52,540 bases of DNA, from positions 1-52,540 of the forward strand of contig NZ_DATCTU010000123.1 of NCBI RefSeq assembly GCF_036567765.1. The letters are read 5' to 3'. The first letter of the stretch is position 1. The number at the start of each line of letters is the position of its first letter. Position numbers and translations under genes: made by a program. The notes beneath the pieces were generated by a model. It had not been told where the DNA came from. It did no database searches and saw only the letters and a list, made by a program, of their open reading frames with translations. Source of the DNA: Pseudobacteroides sp. (GTDB taxonomy: Bacteria; Bacillota; Clostridia; Acetivibrionales; DSM-2933). Of the stretch, positions 34,388 through 42,747 are shown piece by piece.

Positions 34388-35446
34388 GTGAAAACAATGT
34401 TGGTTACCGGTGGAGCCGGCTTTATTGGAAGCAATTTTGTAATTTATATGCTGGAAAAATATAATGATATAAAAATAATCAATTTAGATAAACTGACCTA
34501 CGCAGGAAACCTGGAGAACCTTAAATCTATCCAAGATAATGCAAATTATGTTTTTGTCCAGGGGGATATTTGTGATAATCAGCTTATTGATGATTTATTT
34601 AAAAAATATAACATATCATATGTAATAAACTTTGCTGCAGAAAGCCATGTTGACAGGAGCATAACCGATCCTGATATATTTATTAAAACAAATGTAAGTG
34701 GTACTGGGAATCTTCTCAATGTTGCCAGGAAGTACTGGGAAATAAACGGGCAATACAAGGAAGGCGTGAAGTATCTGCAGGTTTCAACCGATGAGGTTTA
34801 CGGTTCACTGGGTGAGACAGGACTCTTTATGGAGACTACGCCGCTTGACCCTCACAGCCCTTACTCAGCAAGCAAGGCAGGTGGAGACCTTATAGTAAAG
34901 GCTTATGCAGATACTTACGGCATGCCTGTAAACATTACAAGGTGTAGTAACAATTACGGCCCATATCAGTTTCCAGAAAAGCTCATACCGCTCATGATAA
35001 ACAATGCACTGAGTAAAAAGCCCCTCCCTGTCTACGGTGATGGAAAGAACATTCGTGATTGGCTCTATGTTGAGGACCACTGCAGTGCTATTGACATGGT
35101 GCTTCATAACGGTACCCCTGGAGAGGTGTACAACGTCGGAGGGCACAATGAAAGAGAAAATATTCATATAGTTAAGACCATTATAGGCTACCTCAGGGAA
35201 CATGTTGACAGCAGCATTGATGAAAGCCTTATTAAGTATGTGGAAGACAGAAAGGGCCATGATAGAAGATACGGCATAGATCCCGAAAAGATCAAAAGGG
35301 AGCTTGGCTGGTACCCTGTTACAACCTTTGAGGTAGGCATAGAAAAGACTATAAAATGGTATCTCGACAACAAAGAATGGATGAATAATATAACATCGGG
35401 AGAATACCAGAATTATTACAAGAGTATGTATGAAAAGGATGTGTAA
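34388..35446 (+). CDS. rfbB: dTDP-glucose 4,6-dehydratase
   Basis: NAD-dependent dehydration of dTDP-glucose. The GTG at 34388 is the probable start since GGAGGGA (34377-34383) lies in front of it and inside the longer frame. TMLVTGGAGFIGSNFVIYM is the NAD site. STDEVYGSLG holds the Thr-Asp-Glu triad and YSASKAGGDLIVKAY the Tyr-x3-Lys. RCSNNYGPYQFPEKLIPLMI and HDRRYGID complete the family pattern. The length of 353 residues is standard. Confidence 0.95.
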   Translation: MKTMLVTGGAGFIGSNFVIYMLEKYNDIKIINLDKLTYAGNLENLKSIQDNANYVFVQGDICDNQLIDDLFKKYNISYVINFAAESHVDRSITDPDIFIKTNVSGTGNLLNVARKYWEINGQYKEGVKYLQVSTDEVYGSLGETGLFMETTPLDPHSPYSASKAGGDLIVKAYADTYGMPVNITRCSNNYGPYQFPEKLIPLMINNALSKKPLPVYGDGKNIRDWLYVEDHCSAIDMVLHNGTPGEVYNVGGHNERENIHIVKTIIGYLREHVDSSIDESLIKYVEDRKGHDRRYGIDPEKIKRELGWYPVTTFEVGIEKTIKWYLDNKEWMNNITSGEYQNYYKSMYEKDV

Positions 35447-35449
35447 TGA

Positions 35450-35986
35450 TTGGGCAAGTTTAATTTTATAGAAACCGGTATTAAAGACCTCTACGTCATT
35501 GAGCCCAGGGTTTTCGGTGACAGCAGAGGATACTTTATGGAAACTTACAATTATAATGATTTCAAGGAAGCCGGATTGGATATGGTCTTTGTCCAGGACA
35601 ACCAGTCAAAATCATTTAAAGGAGTCTTAAGAGGGCTCCATTTTCAAGTCAATTTCCCTCAGGGAAAGCTTGTAAGGGTTTTGTCCGGTGAGGTTTTTGA
35701 CGTGGCTGTAGACATAAGAAAGGATTCTCCCACATACAAAAAGTGGTACGGGGTAACCCTTTCAGCGGAGAATAAAAAGCAGTTCTATGTGCCTGCTGGG
35801 TTTGCACATGGATTTTTGGTTCTGTCGGATGAAGCTGAGTTTGCATACAAGTGCACTGAGTTTTATCATCCTGAAGACGAAAGCGGCATCATATGGAATG
35901 ACACGTCTATTGGCATAGAATGGCCTTTAGAAGGGATCGGTGATATTGTTCTTTCGGAAAAAGACAAAAAACTTGGTACTATATGA
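35450..35986 (+). CDS. rfbC: dTDP-4-dehydrorhamnose 3,5-epimerase
   Basis: Epimerises C3 and C5 of dTDP-4-keto-6-deoxyglucose. The start is TTG at 35450, 3 bp after rfbB, with AAAGGA upstream. IEPRVFGDSRGYFMETYN, VLRGLHFQ (catalytic His), FDVAVDIRKDSPTY, and FYVPAGFAHGFLVLSD mark the cupin fold. The 178 residues match the family. The last codons overlap the flippase start by 4 bases. Confidence 0.94.
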   Translation: MGKFNFIETGIKDLYVIEPRVFGDSRGYFMETYNYNDFKEAGLDMVFVQDNQSKSFKGVLRGLHFQVNFPQGKLVRVLSGEVFDVAVDIRKDSPTYKKWYGVTLSAENKKQFYVPAGFAHGFLVLSDEAEFAYKCTEFYHPEDESGIIWNDTSIGIEWPLEGIGDIVLSEKDKKLGTI

Positions 35987-37278
35987 CAATAAATAAATTA
36001 CCTATACCATTCCTTAAAAAGGTTATGGCATCAGGAGATGCTGCAGGTCTTGTAAAGAATTTTATATCACTTTCCGTTGTACAGGGGCTTAATTATATTC
36101 TGCCCCTTATAACTGTTCCCTACATAACAAGGGTATTGGGTGTTGCCAATTTTGGAACAGTGAACATAGCAGCAGCTATAATGACTTATTTCAGCATATT
36201 TACTGACTACGGATTTAATTTGTCCGCCACAAGAGATATATCTATTAATAGGGAAGATCATGAAAAAGTATCTCTTATTTTCAGCTCAGTATTGGCAATA
36301 AAGGCAGTGCTTTCCCTAATAGGTTTTATTGTTTTGGCAGCTGTAGTGTTCAGTATTGAGGTACTGAGAGTTGATTTTTCCGTATACCTCATATCTTATG
36401 GAATTGTATTTGGAAATGTATTGTTTCCAATATGGTATTTTCAGGGCATAGAGAAAATGAAATATATTACATACCTTAATATTATATGCAGGGGTATAAT
36501 AACTGTATTGATATTTATTCTTGTAAAGAATAGAGGCCATATTAATATTTATGTCGGGCTTAACAGCATATCATCATTGGCAATAGGTTTAATCAGTCTT
36601 GGACTGGTTTTGTCAAGATTTAAGGTGAGATTAAGAAAGCCTGACATGACAAGTATAAAAACCCAGGTGGTGGAAGGCTGGTACGTGTTTGTATCATCAC
36701 TAAGCATAGTCGCCTATACATCATCAACCACCATTTTACTTGGATTTATAGTCAGTAAGGATGCAGCAGGGTATTATTCAGGAGCTGATAAAATCAGGGT
36801 TGCAGTTCAAGGGCTAATAACGCCGCTTTTCCAAACTGTTTATCCATATGTTAACAAGCTTGCTAAGGAGTCTGCAGCAAAGGTTATAAGCTTTATCCGA
36901 AAGGAGCTTGTTATATTTAGTACAATAGGCATTTTCGGCTCATTGTTAATATTATTAAAAGCAGACTTTTTGGTAAACATATTTGCAGGCAAGGATTACC
37001 ATAAATCAGTAGATGTTCTTAAAGTGCTTGCCTTTGCACCGTTGTTGGTGCTTATTGGCAATATTGTTACCGTACAGGGAATGCTTTCATTGGGCTTCAA
37101 AAAGGAGTATTCCAGGATATACATGATTACAAGTGTAGTTGGGATTGTTACAATGGTTTTGTTTATTTATTTGCTGGGAGTTATGGGTGCTGCTTATTCG
37201 GTATTGCTTATAGAGGTTTTGGTGGTGGCTTTGACATTGTTTTATCTTAAGAAAAGAGGAGTAAGTTTATTAAAATAG
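35983..37278 (+). CDS. Wzx-type oligosaccharide flippase
   Basis: A 431-residue MATE/MVF-like protein with about twelve to fourteen membrane helices: ALPITVPYITRVLGVANFGT-type opening (here LPLITVPYITRVLGVANFG), NLSATRDISINR, and GYYSGADKIRVAVQGLITPL. It should turn lipid-linked repeat units to the outer face for polymerisation. The ATGA overlap with rfbC indicates translational coupling. Confidence 0.88.
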   Translation: MTINKLPIPFLKKVMASGDAAGLVKNFISLSVVQGLNYILPLITVPYITRVLGVANFGTVNIAAAIMTYFSIFTDYGFNLSATRDISINREDHEKVSLIFSSVLAIKAVLSLIGFIVLAAVVFSIEVLRVDFSVYLISYGIVFGNVLFPIWYFQGIEKMKYITYLNIICRGIITVLIFILVKNRGHINIYVGLNSISSLAIGLISLGLVLSRFKVRLRKPDMTSIKTQVVEGWYVFVSSLSIVAYTSSTTILLGFIVSKDAAGYYSGADKIRVAVQGLITPLFQTVYPYVNKLAKESAAKVISFIRKELVIFSTIGIFGSLLILLKADFLVNIFAGKDYHKSVDVLKVLAFAPLLVLIGNIVTVQGMLSLGFKKEYSRIYMITSVVGIVTMVLFIYLLGVMGAAYSVLLIEVLVVALTLFYLKKRGVSLLK

Positions 37279-37287
37279 GAGTTTAGT

Positions 37288-38262
37288 ATGCCCTATAATA
37301 TTTCTGTTGCAATGTGTACCTATAACGGTGAAAAATATTTAAAAGAGCAGCTTGAGAGCATTGCTACCCAGACGCTGCTTCCAAATGAGCTGCTGGTTTG
37401 TGACGACTGTTCTGTAGATGATACGTTGGGAATACTTGAAAGGTTTAGTCTTAACAGCCCATTTCAAGTACATATATTTAGAAATGATAAAAATATGGGT
37501 TCCACCAAAAACTTTGAAAAATGCGTGAGCCTATGCACAAGAGATGTTATAGCATTATGTGATCAGGATGATGTATGGCTTCCTGAAAAGCTTGAAAAAA
37601 TAATTAGTGTATTTGAGAATTTGCCTTCCGCAGGTGTTGTGTTTACAGATGCACTTGTGGTAGATGAAGAATTAAAACCTCTTGGGTATAACATGTGGGA
37701 GTCAACGAATTTTACAAATAAGGAAAAGAAGGATATACTAAATGGAAAGCCCATAAATACACTCTTAAAGCATAACGTTGCCACAGGTGCTACCATGGCA
37801 TTTAAAAGCCTGTATAGGGACAGATTTTTTCCAATACCGGCAAACTGGTACCATGATGCTTGGATAACCTTTGTTATAGCCCTTTATTGTGATTTAAGGT
37901 TCATTGAAGAGCCTCTTATTAAGTACAGGCAGCATGGGGCACAGCAAGTAGGAGGTATTAAGAATGAAAACTTCAGTCTTGAAAAGGGCTTTAAGAATAC
38001 CAGGGAGTACTATAAAAAAGAACATGAGCACTATATAGTTGCTTTAAATAAAATTATCGAGCTTAAGGATCAGGTGGCATCAAGTCAGGAGATCATAAAG
38101 CTGGTTAGACAAAGGGTGGATTACCTTCAGTTGAGGGCTGGACCGCCCAAAATGAAAACAAAGAGACTGATTAAGGTTATGGAAAATCTTTTGACGATGC
38201 AATATCATAAATATTCCAATGGTTTTTTAAGTGCAGTGAAAGACTTACTTTTTAAGCCATAG
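37288..38262 (+). CDS. GT2 glycosyltransferase
   Basis: A 324-residue GT-A enzyme opening SVAMCTYNGEKYLKEQLESI with LLVCDDCSVDDT and the metal motif ALCDQDDVWLPEKL. VFTDALVVD and the HDAWITF block follow. It is of the RfbF/rhamnosyltransferase-related group of GT2. It lies 9 bp after the flippase with AGGAG-like spacing. The specific linkage is unknown. Confidence 0.83.
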   Translation: MPYNISVAMCTYNGEKYLKEQLESIATQTLLPNELLVCDDCSVDDTLGILERFSLNSPFQVHIFRNDKNMGSTKNFEKCVSLCTRDVIALCDQDDVWLPEKLEKIISVFENLPSAGVVFTDALVVDEELKPLGYNMWESTNFTNKEKKDILNGKPINTLLKHNVATGATMAFKSLYRDRFFPIPANWYHDAWITFVIALYCDLRFIEEPLIKYRQHGAQQVGGIKNENFSLEKGFKNTREYYKKEHEHYIVALNKIIELKDQVASSQEIIKLVRQRVDYLQLRAGPPKMKTKRLIKVMENLLTMQYHKYSNGFLSAVKDLLFKP

Positions 38263-38300
38263 GAAATTGCAGTTTACCATAATAAATTAAAGGGGCATGC

Positions 38301-39200
38301 ATGACAGACTTGGATTTATTTAGAAATGAAATATGTGCTGTTATTGTGACATTTCATCCTGATGACCAGCTAGAGGAGCGTGTAACTAAAATATTAAGGC
38401 AATCAGGCTGTGTTATAATGGTTGACAACAATTCATCCCAGAGTGAAATTCAAATGATGAGAGCTATGGTATTGAGGCTAAAAAAATGCTATATTATTGA
38501 GAATGGAAGCAACCTTGGTATTGCAGAGGCTCTCAATATTGGGGTTGAATTTGCTAAGAACGGGGGCTATAAATCGGTTCTTTTGTTTGATCAGGATACG
38601 GTGATTGAGGATAACATGTTGGAAAGTATTTATGAAGTTTATGAAGCTTTTCCACATAAGGAAAAAGTTGCCGTAATAGGCTCCAACTTTATAGACACCT
38701 ATACTCGAAAAAATGTTTATGGTGATGAAAGCGATAAAAGCACGCTTTGGCTTGAAATGCTTACTGTAATTACATCGGGAAGCTTTATACCTTTAGATGT
38801 TTTCAATAATGTCGGGCTGTTTAGGTCTGATTTTTTCATTGACCATGTTGATGATGAGTTTTGCCTGAGGGCAAAGCACAAAGGATATAAAATACTGCTT
38901 ACAAGAAAGGAAACTATGAAGCACAGCTTTGGTGCAGCTACTATGCATAAGTTCCTTTGGAGAAGGGCAGGTACATCGAACCATTCGCCAATACGGCGAT
39001 ACTATATGACCCGAAACCATATTGTACTTATAAAGGAGTACTTTACAAAGGAACCTGGTTGGGTTATAGAGACAGTAATTACGAGGTTTAAGTCACTGAT
39101 TTTAATGATTTTGTTTGAGGAGAAGCGTTGTATAAAGCTTAAGGCTATGCTGAAAGGCTTGATGCATGGATTGTTTCAAAAAACGCTAAAGAATTGGTAG
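38301..39200 (+). CDS. GT2 glycosyltransferase, probable rhamnosyltransferase
   Basis: The 299-residue protein opens EICAVIVTFHPDDQLEERVT and has VIMVDNNSSQSE, LLFDQDTVIEDNML (DxD) and SGSFIPLDVFNNVGLFRSDF, the pattern of dTDP-rhamnosyl transferases of GT2. FIDHVDDEFCLRAKHKGYKI carries the ED-type catalytic base region. Genes for dTDP-rhamnose supply are in the same operon, which supports the donor assignment. The preference is inferred. Confidence 0.8.
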   Translation: MTDLDLFRNEICAVIVTFHPDDQLEERVTKILRQSGCVIMVDNNSSQSEIQMMRAMVLRLKKCYIIENGSNLGIAEALNIGVEFAKNGGYKSVLLFDQDTVIEDNMLESIYEVYEAFPHKEKVAVIGSNFIDTYTRKNVYGDESDKSTLWLEMLTVITSGSFIPLDVFNNVGLFRSDFFIDHVDDEFCLRAKHKGYKILLTRKETMKHSFGAATMHKFLWRRAGTSNHSPIRRYYMTRNHIVLIKEYFTKEPGWVIETVITRFKSLILMILFEEKRCIKLKAMLKGLMHGLFQKTLKNW

Positions 39201-39214
39201 GGAGTTATTTTTTT

Positions 39215-40525
39215 ATGCAAACCAGTACTGCATATAATACAAATAAAATAAAAGACAAATGGTGTCAGTTTATCTGTCTGGCAGTTGTATGCCTATTTAT
39301 TGGTATATCTTCGGCCATGTCAGGGACAGCTATGGCCGGACTCCTAATAGTTTTATCAAGTATAGTCTTTATCGCAACTGGACTTTTAAAAAAAAGAGAA
39401 TCGGGTCTTGTAATTATTCTTGGTATTGCACTTATAACAAGGGTTGCACTTGCGGTAACCAATTCCTTTATCTTTTCATTGCCGGATAATGAGACGGATG
39501 CTGTGGTTTTCGAGGGTTTGGGCTGGGACATAGCAAATGCCTGGAACCATGGAACAGTTCCGCCGGATACTCCTGGTGCATATTTATATTCAAAATTTAT
39601 TGCTTTGGTTTATCTGTTCACAGGAAGATCACCTTTTATTATTCAATACTTCAATGTTTTCTTCGGATTCATTTCTGTCTATTTTGTGTATAAACTCATT
39701 ATTGAAATTGGGGGTTCCAAAAGATCTGCCACGATTGGGTGCTTTATAGCCGCAATTTTTCCTACTCTTAATCTCTATTCAGCTGTTATCTTAAGAGAGA
39801 ATTTAATTACAGTGATGAGCCTCATATCAGTATATTTCTTCATAAGATGGCTTAACACAGGCTTTTTAAGCAGGATAATTCTTGCTGTTTTCTTTTTAGG
39901 CGGTGCAGCGTCAGTGCATGGTGCAGTAATATTGGTTGGAGTAATATACCTTATTTACTTCTGTTTCTACAAGCCTAAGGTCAATGAATGGAGACCGATA
40001 AATAAAGAGGCTTTGATAGCTATAGCACTTACGGTAATAGTCTTCGTGTTTTTTAGAGCAAGACTTTTAAATAAACTTCCATCAGATATAACACTGGTAT
40101 TCTCACCTGACTACCTTACCAGCAGGCTTGTACCGTTGGCAGTTGGCAGAGCTGCATATCTTGTTGGATATTATCCTACTTCAATAATGGATATAATAAT
40201 TCAAACACCAGTTAGAATTTTACATTTTATACTTATGCCGTTTCCATGGAAGATTACAGCCGCATCTGATATAATAGGTTGCATTGATGCAGTAATGTAT
40301 GGAGTATTTATTTTTTTCAGTTTTAAGGGATTGAGAAAGGCTGAAGGCCGTGACAGGCTGCTGTTTATAGCCCTTATTTGCATTATACTTTTAGAGGTAT
40401 TTACATTTGCATGGGGAACATCTAACTTCGGCACAGCTATAAGGCATAGGCAGAAGTTTGTATGCCTCCTTATTGCTACAGCATCAATAGGGATGAGTGG
40501 GTATGAAAAGAAACAAAAATCTTGA
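39215..40525 (+). CDS. Integral membrane GT-C-type glycosyltransferase or related protein
   Basis: ATG 39215 is chosen because AGGGAG (39199-39204) precedes it; the frame from 39194 overlaps the previous gene. The 436-residue protein has roughly ten to twelve helices. An early extracytoplasmic loop is acidic (PDNETDAVVFEGLGWDIANA), as in the PMT_2/GT39 group that uses polyprenyl-phosphate sugars. It may add a side-branch sugar on the outer face. A second Wzy-type role cannot be excluded. Confidence 0.65.
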   Translation: MQTSTAYNTNKIKDKWCQFICLAVVCLFIGISSAMSGTAMAGLLIVLSSIVFIATGLLKKRESGLVIILGIALITRVALAVTNSFIFSLPDNETDAVVFEGLGWDIANAWNHGTVPPDTPGAYLYSKFIALVYLFTGRSPFIIQYFNVFFGFISVYFVYKLIIEIGGSKRSATIGCFIAAIFPTLNLYSAVILRENLITVMSLISVYFFIRWLNTGFLSRIILAVFFLGGAASVHGAVILVGVIYLIYFCFYKPKVNEWRPINKEALIAIALTVIVFVFFRARLLNKLPSDITLVFSPDYLTSRLVPLAVGRAAYLVGYYPTSIMDIIIQTPVRILHFILMPFPWKITAASDIIGCIDAVMYGVFIFFSFKGLRKAEGRDRLLFIALICIILLEVFTFAWGTSNFGTAIRHRQKFVCLLIATASIGMSGYEKKQKS

Positions 40526-41450
40526 TATAATAATTATAAACTGGAATTCAGGCAATCAGTTAAGAGAATGCCTGACTACGATAAAAAATGAATATAAGAT
40601 GTTTCGTGTTTCAAAGGTTATCATCGTTGACAATGCATCAAAGGATAATTCTTTGGACAACTTGGAACATTTAAGTCTTCCCGTGGAAATAATCCGAAAC
40701 TCACATAATGCAGGGTTTGGTGCTGCCTGTAATCAGGGGGCTGAAAAGAGTCAGGCGGAATATTTGCTGTTTCTAAATCCGGATACAAGACTAAATGCAG
40801 ATTCTCTTGAAAAACCTTTTTTATATATGGAGGACGATAAAAACTGTAAGACAGGGGTATGCAGCATTAAACTCATTGATGATACAGGAGAGCCTGGGAG
40901 GACATGCACACGATTTCCTACTCCTGGTCATTTTATGGTAAAAATAATGGGACTGGATTATATGTTTCCTAGGATGTTTAAAAGCCATTTTATGACAGAG
41001 TGGGATCACAATGACAGCAGACAGGTTGATCATGTGATAGGTGCCTTCTATTTTGTCAGGAGAAAGGTTTTTTTTGATGCAGGCAAGTTTGATGAGAGGT
41101 TTTTTGTCTATCTGGAGGATCTGGACCTTTCGCTTAGAATAAATAAGCTTGGTTACAATATTCAATACCTTGCCTATGTAGAGGCATTTCATAAAGGCGG
41201 AGGTACTTCTGAGCAAGTCAAGGCAGCTAGATTGTTTTATTCGATCCGAAGCCGGATAATTTATGGATTCAAGCACTTCAATCTGCTATCAGCCGGGATG
41301 CTGCTGGTGGCCACATATACTTTTGAGCCTTTGGCCCGTTTAGTACTGGCACTTATGAACAGGTCCAAAAAAGAGTTAGGTGAAACTATACAGGGCTATA
41401 AAATGCTTTTTAAAGACCTGCCGCACATTTTGAAGTATGTACAAAAATGA
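40503..41450 (+). CDS. GT2 glycosyltransferase
   Basis: ATG 40503 follows AGGGATGAG; it overlaps the end of the preceding gene. The 315-residue enzyme reads DIIIINWNSGNQLRECLTTI, VIIVDNASKDNS, EIIRNSHNAGFGAACNQGAE and LLFLNPDTRL, the classic WbbL-like rhamnosyl-/GT2 layout. GKFDERFFVYLEDLDLSLRI has the catalytic ED motif. There is a hydrophobic C-terminal stretch. It is likely a further rhamnosyl or hexosyl transferase. Confidence 0.83.
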   Translation: MKRNKNLDIIIINWNSGNQLRECLTTIKNEYKMFRVSKVIIVDNASKDNSLDNLEHLSLPVEIIRNSHNAGFGAACNQGAEKSQAEYLLFLNPDTRLNADSLEKPFLYMEDDKNCKTGVCSIKLIDDTGEPGRTCTRFPTPGHFMVKIMGLDYMFPRMFKSHFMTEWDHNDSRQVDHVIGAFYFVRRKVFFDAGKFDERFFVYLEDLDLSLRINKLGYNIQYLAYVEAFHKGGGTSEQVKAARLFYSIRSRIIYGFKHFNLLSAGMLLVATYTFEPLARLVLALMNRSKKELGETIQGYKMLFKDLPHILKYVQK

Positions 41451-41522
41451 TATTATTATTCTTCTGCTAAGTTTGCTATTACAGAAAGCAAAGTGTATAT
41501 ATTGAAAGGTAAGGAATAAATA

Positions 41523-42572
41523 ATGAAGATTTTATTGCTGCCCAAGTATCATGCTGAAGGGGCCAGCTCCAGATACAGGCTCTACAATTATATAAAGTAT
41601 TTTGAAAAAAGGGGGCATAGCGTAGATGTAAAGCCTCTTTTGTTTGACGGTTATGTTAAGAATCTCTATGCGAGAAGGGAAAACAGCCAATTTGATATAG
41701 TTAGAGATATTTTAAAAAGAATGTTATTTCTTCTTGGCAATAAAAAGAAATACGAGATGCTCATAATTGAAAAAGAACTCTTTACCAATGTTCCATATTT
41801 TGTTGAAGGGATCATTCTTAAAGGGGTAAACTATGCACTTGACTATGATGATGCTATTAGCATTAACTATAAAAAGAGCAGGTTGAAAAGACTATTTTTT
41901 AAAAGAAAGATAGATAACCTTACGAATAGGGCTTCTGTAGTCACAGTAGGAAACAAGTGGTATTGGAACGAGCTTAAATGTGCTAAGCTATGGTATCTTC
42001 CAACTGTAGTGGATCTTGAGGCATATAACCTTCTTGATGTAGAAAAGGTGCAGAAAAGCACTCTTATAATTGTCTGGATCGGATCTCCATCTACAGTTCA
42101 TTATCTTAAAACAATTGCAGGAGCTTTAAAAAAACTTTCAAAGAAACATGATTTTATTCTAAGGGTAATTGGGGCAGATATTTCCCTGGAAGGAGTAAGG
42201 GTAGAATGCGTTAAATGGTCCCAAGAGACGGAGTTTAAGCTTATTCAAGAATCGGATATAGGTATAATGCCCCTTTTAGATACTATATGGGAGAAGGGAA
42301 AGTGCGGATTTAAACTTATTCAATACATGGCCTCAGGGCTGCCCACAGTATCCTCTCCGGAGCCTGCAAATGAGGAAATTACAGTAAAAGGCAGAACAGG
42401 CTTTATTGCTTCAAATGAGGATGAATGGGTAAAGTACATGTCTATTCTTCTTGAAGATAGAGGAATTAGGGATAAAATGGGATTGGAGGCTAGGAGAAGG
42501 GTGGAAGAAAACTATTCCTATCAGGTATGGGGAAATAAGCTTGTTAGCCTTATTGAGAGTTTTAATTCTTAA
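41523..42572 (+). CDS. GT4-type glycosyltransferase
   Basis: A 349-residue GT-B protein. The N-terminus MKILLLPKYHAEGASSRYRL is a substrate domain. The donor domain has IIVWIGSPSTVHYL, DIGIMPLLDTIWEKGKCGFK and LIQYMASGLPTVSSPEP with ITVKGRTGFIASNEDEW. The usual E-x7-E motif is modified to a K-C-G-F-K context, as in many polysaccharide GT4 relatives. It is the last gene before an internal terminator and promoter. Confidence 0.78.
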   Translation: MKILLLPKYHAEGASSRYRLYNYIKYFEKRGHSVDVKPLLFDGYVKNLYARRENSQFDIVRDILKRMLFLLGNKKKYEMLIIEKELFTNVPYFVEGIILKGVNYALDYDDAISINYKKSRLKRLFFKRKIDNLTNRASVVTVGNKWYWNELKCAKLWYLPTVVDLEAYNLLDVEKVQKSTLIIVWIGSPSTVHYLKTIAGALKKLSKKHDFILRVIGADISLEGVRVECVKWSQETEFKLIQESDIGIMPLLDTIWEKGKCGFKLIQYMASGLPTVSSPEPANEEITVKGRTGFIASNEDEWVKYMSILLEDRGIRDKMGLEARRRVEENYSYQVWGNKLVSLIESFNS

Positions 42573-42602
42573 AATTCCTTTATTCTAGCACCATAAATTC
42601 TC

Positions 42603-42628
42603 AAAGCCTTTGTTTTTATCAAGGCTTT
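42603..42628 (+). terminator. Internal hairpin ending the first polysaccharide transcript
   Basis: AAAGCCTT (42603-42610) and AAGGCTTT (42621-42628) form a perfect 8-bp stem with a 10-base loop, 30 bp after the stop codon. The T tract is short. Confidence 0.5.
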
Positions 42629-42654
42629 ACTGCTCTGTTATAGAGTGCTATAAT
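42626..42654 (+). promoter_or_regulatory. Promoter of the asnB transcript
   Basis: TTTACT (42626-42631) and TATAAT (42649-42654) with a 17-base spacer. It overlaps the end of the preceding hairpin. Confidence 0.6.
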
Positions 42655-42672
42655 GTGTCAGTAATTAAATGT

Positions 42673-42716
42673 AAATAGATCTATTACTTTTAATGTAGTA
42701 AAATCTATTTTTGTTT
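42673..42716 (+). promoter_or_regulatory. Leader hairpin with T tract upstream of asnB (possible attenuator)
   Basis: AAATAGAT (42673-42680) pairs with ATCTATTT (42703-42710), with further TTAC/GTAG pairing inside, followed by TTTTTGTTT. It falls between the promoter and the asnB start codon, so it could end transcription early. Such leaders are seen with processive antitermination in surface-polysaccharide operons. Confidence 0.45.
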
Positions 42717-42747
42717 ATAAATAATATTATGTTAGGGTAAATAAACA

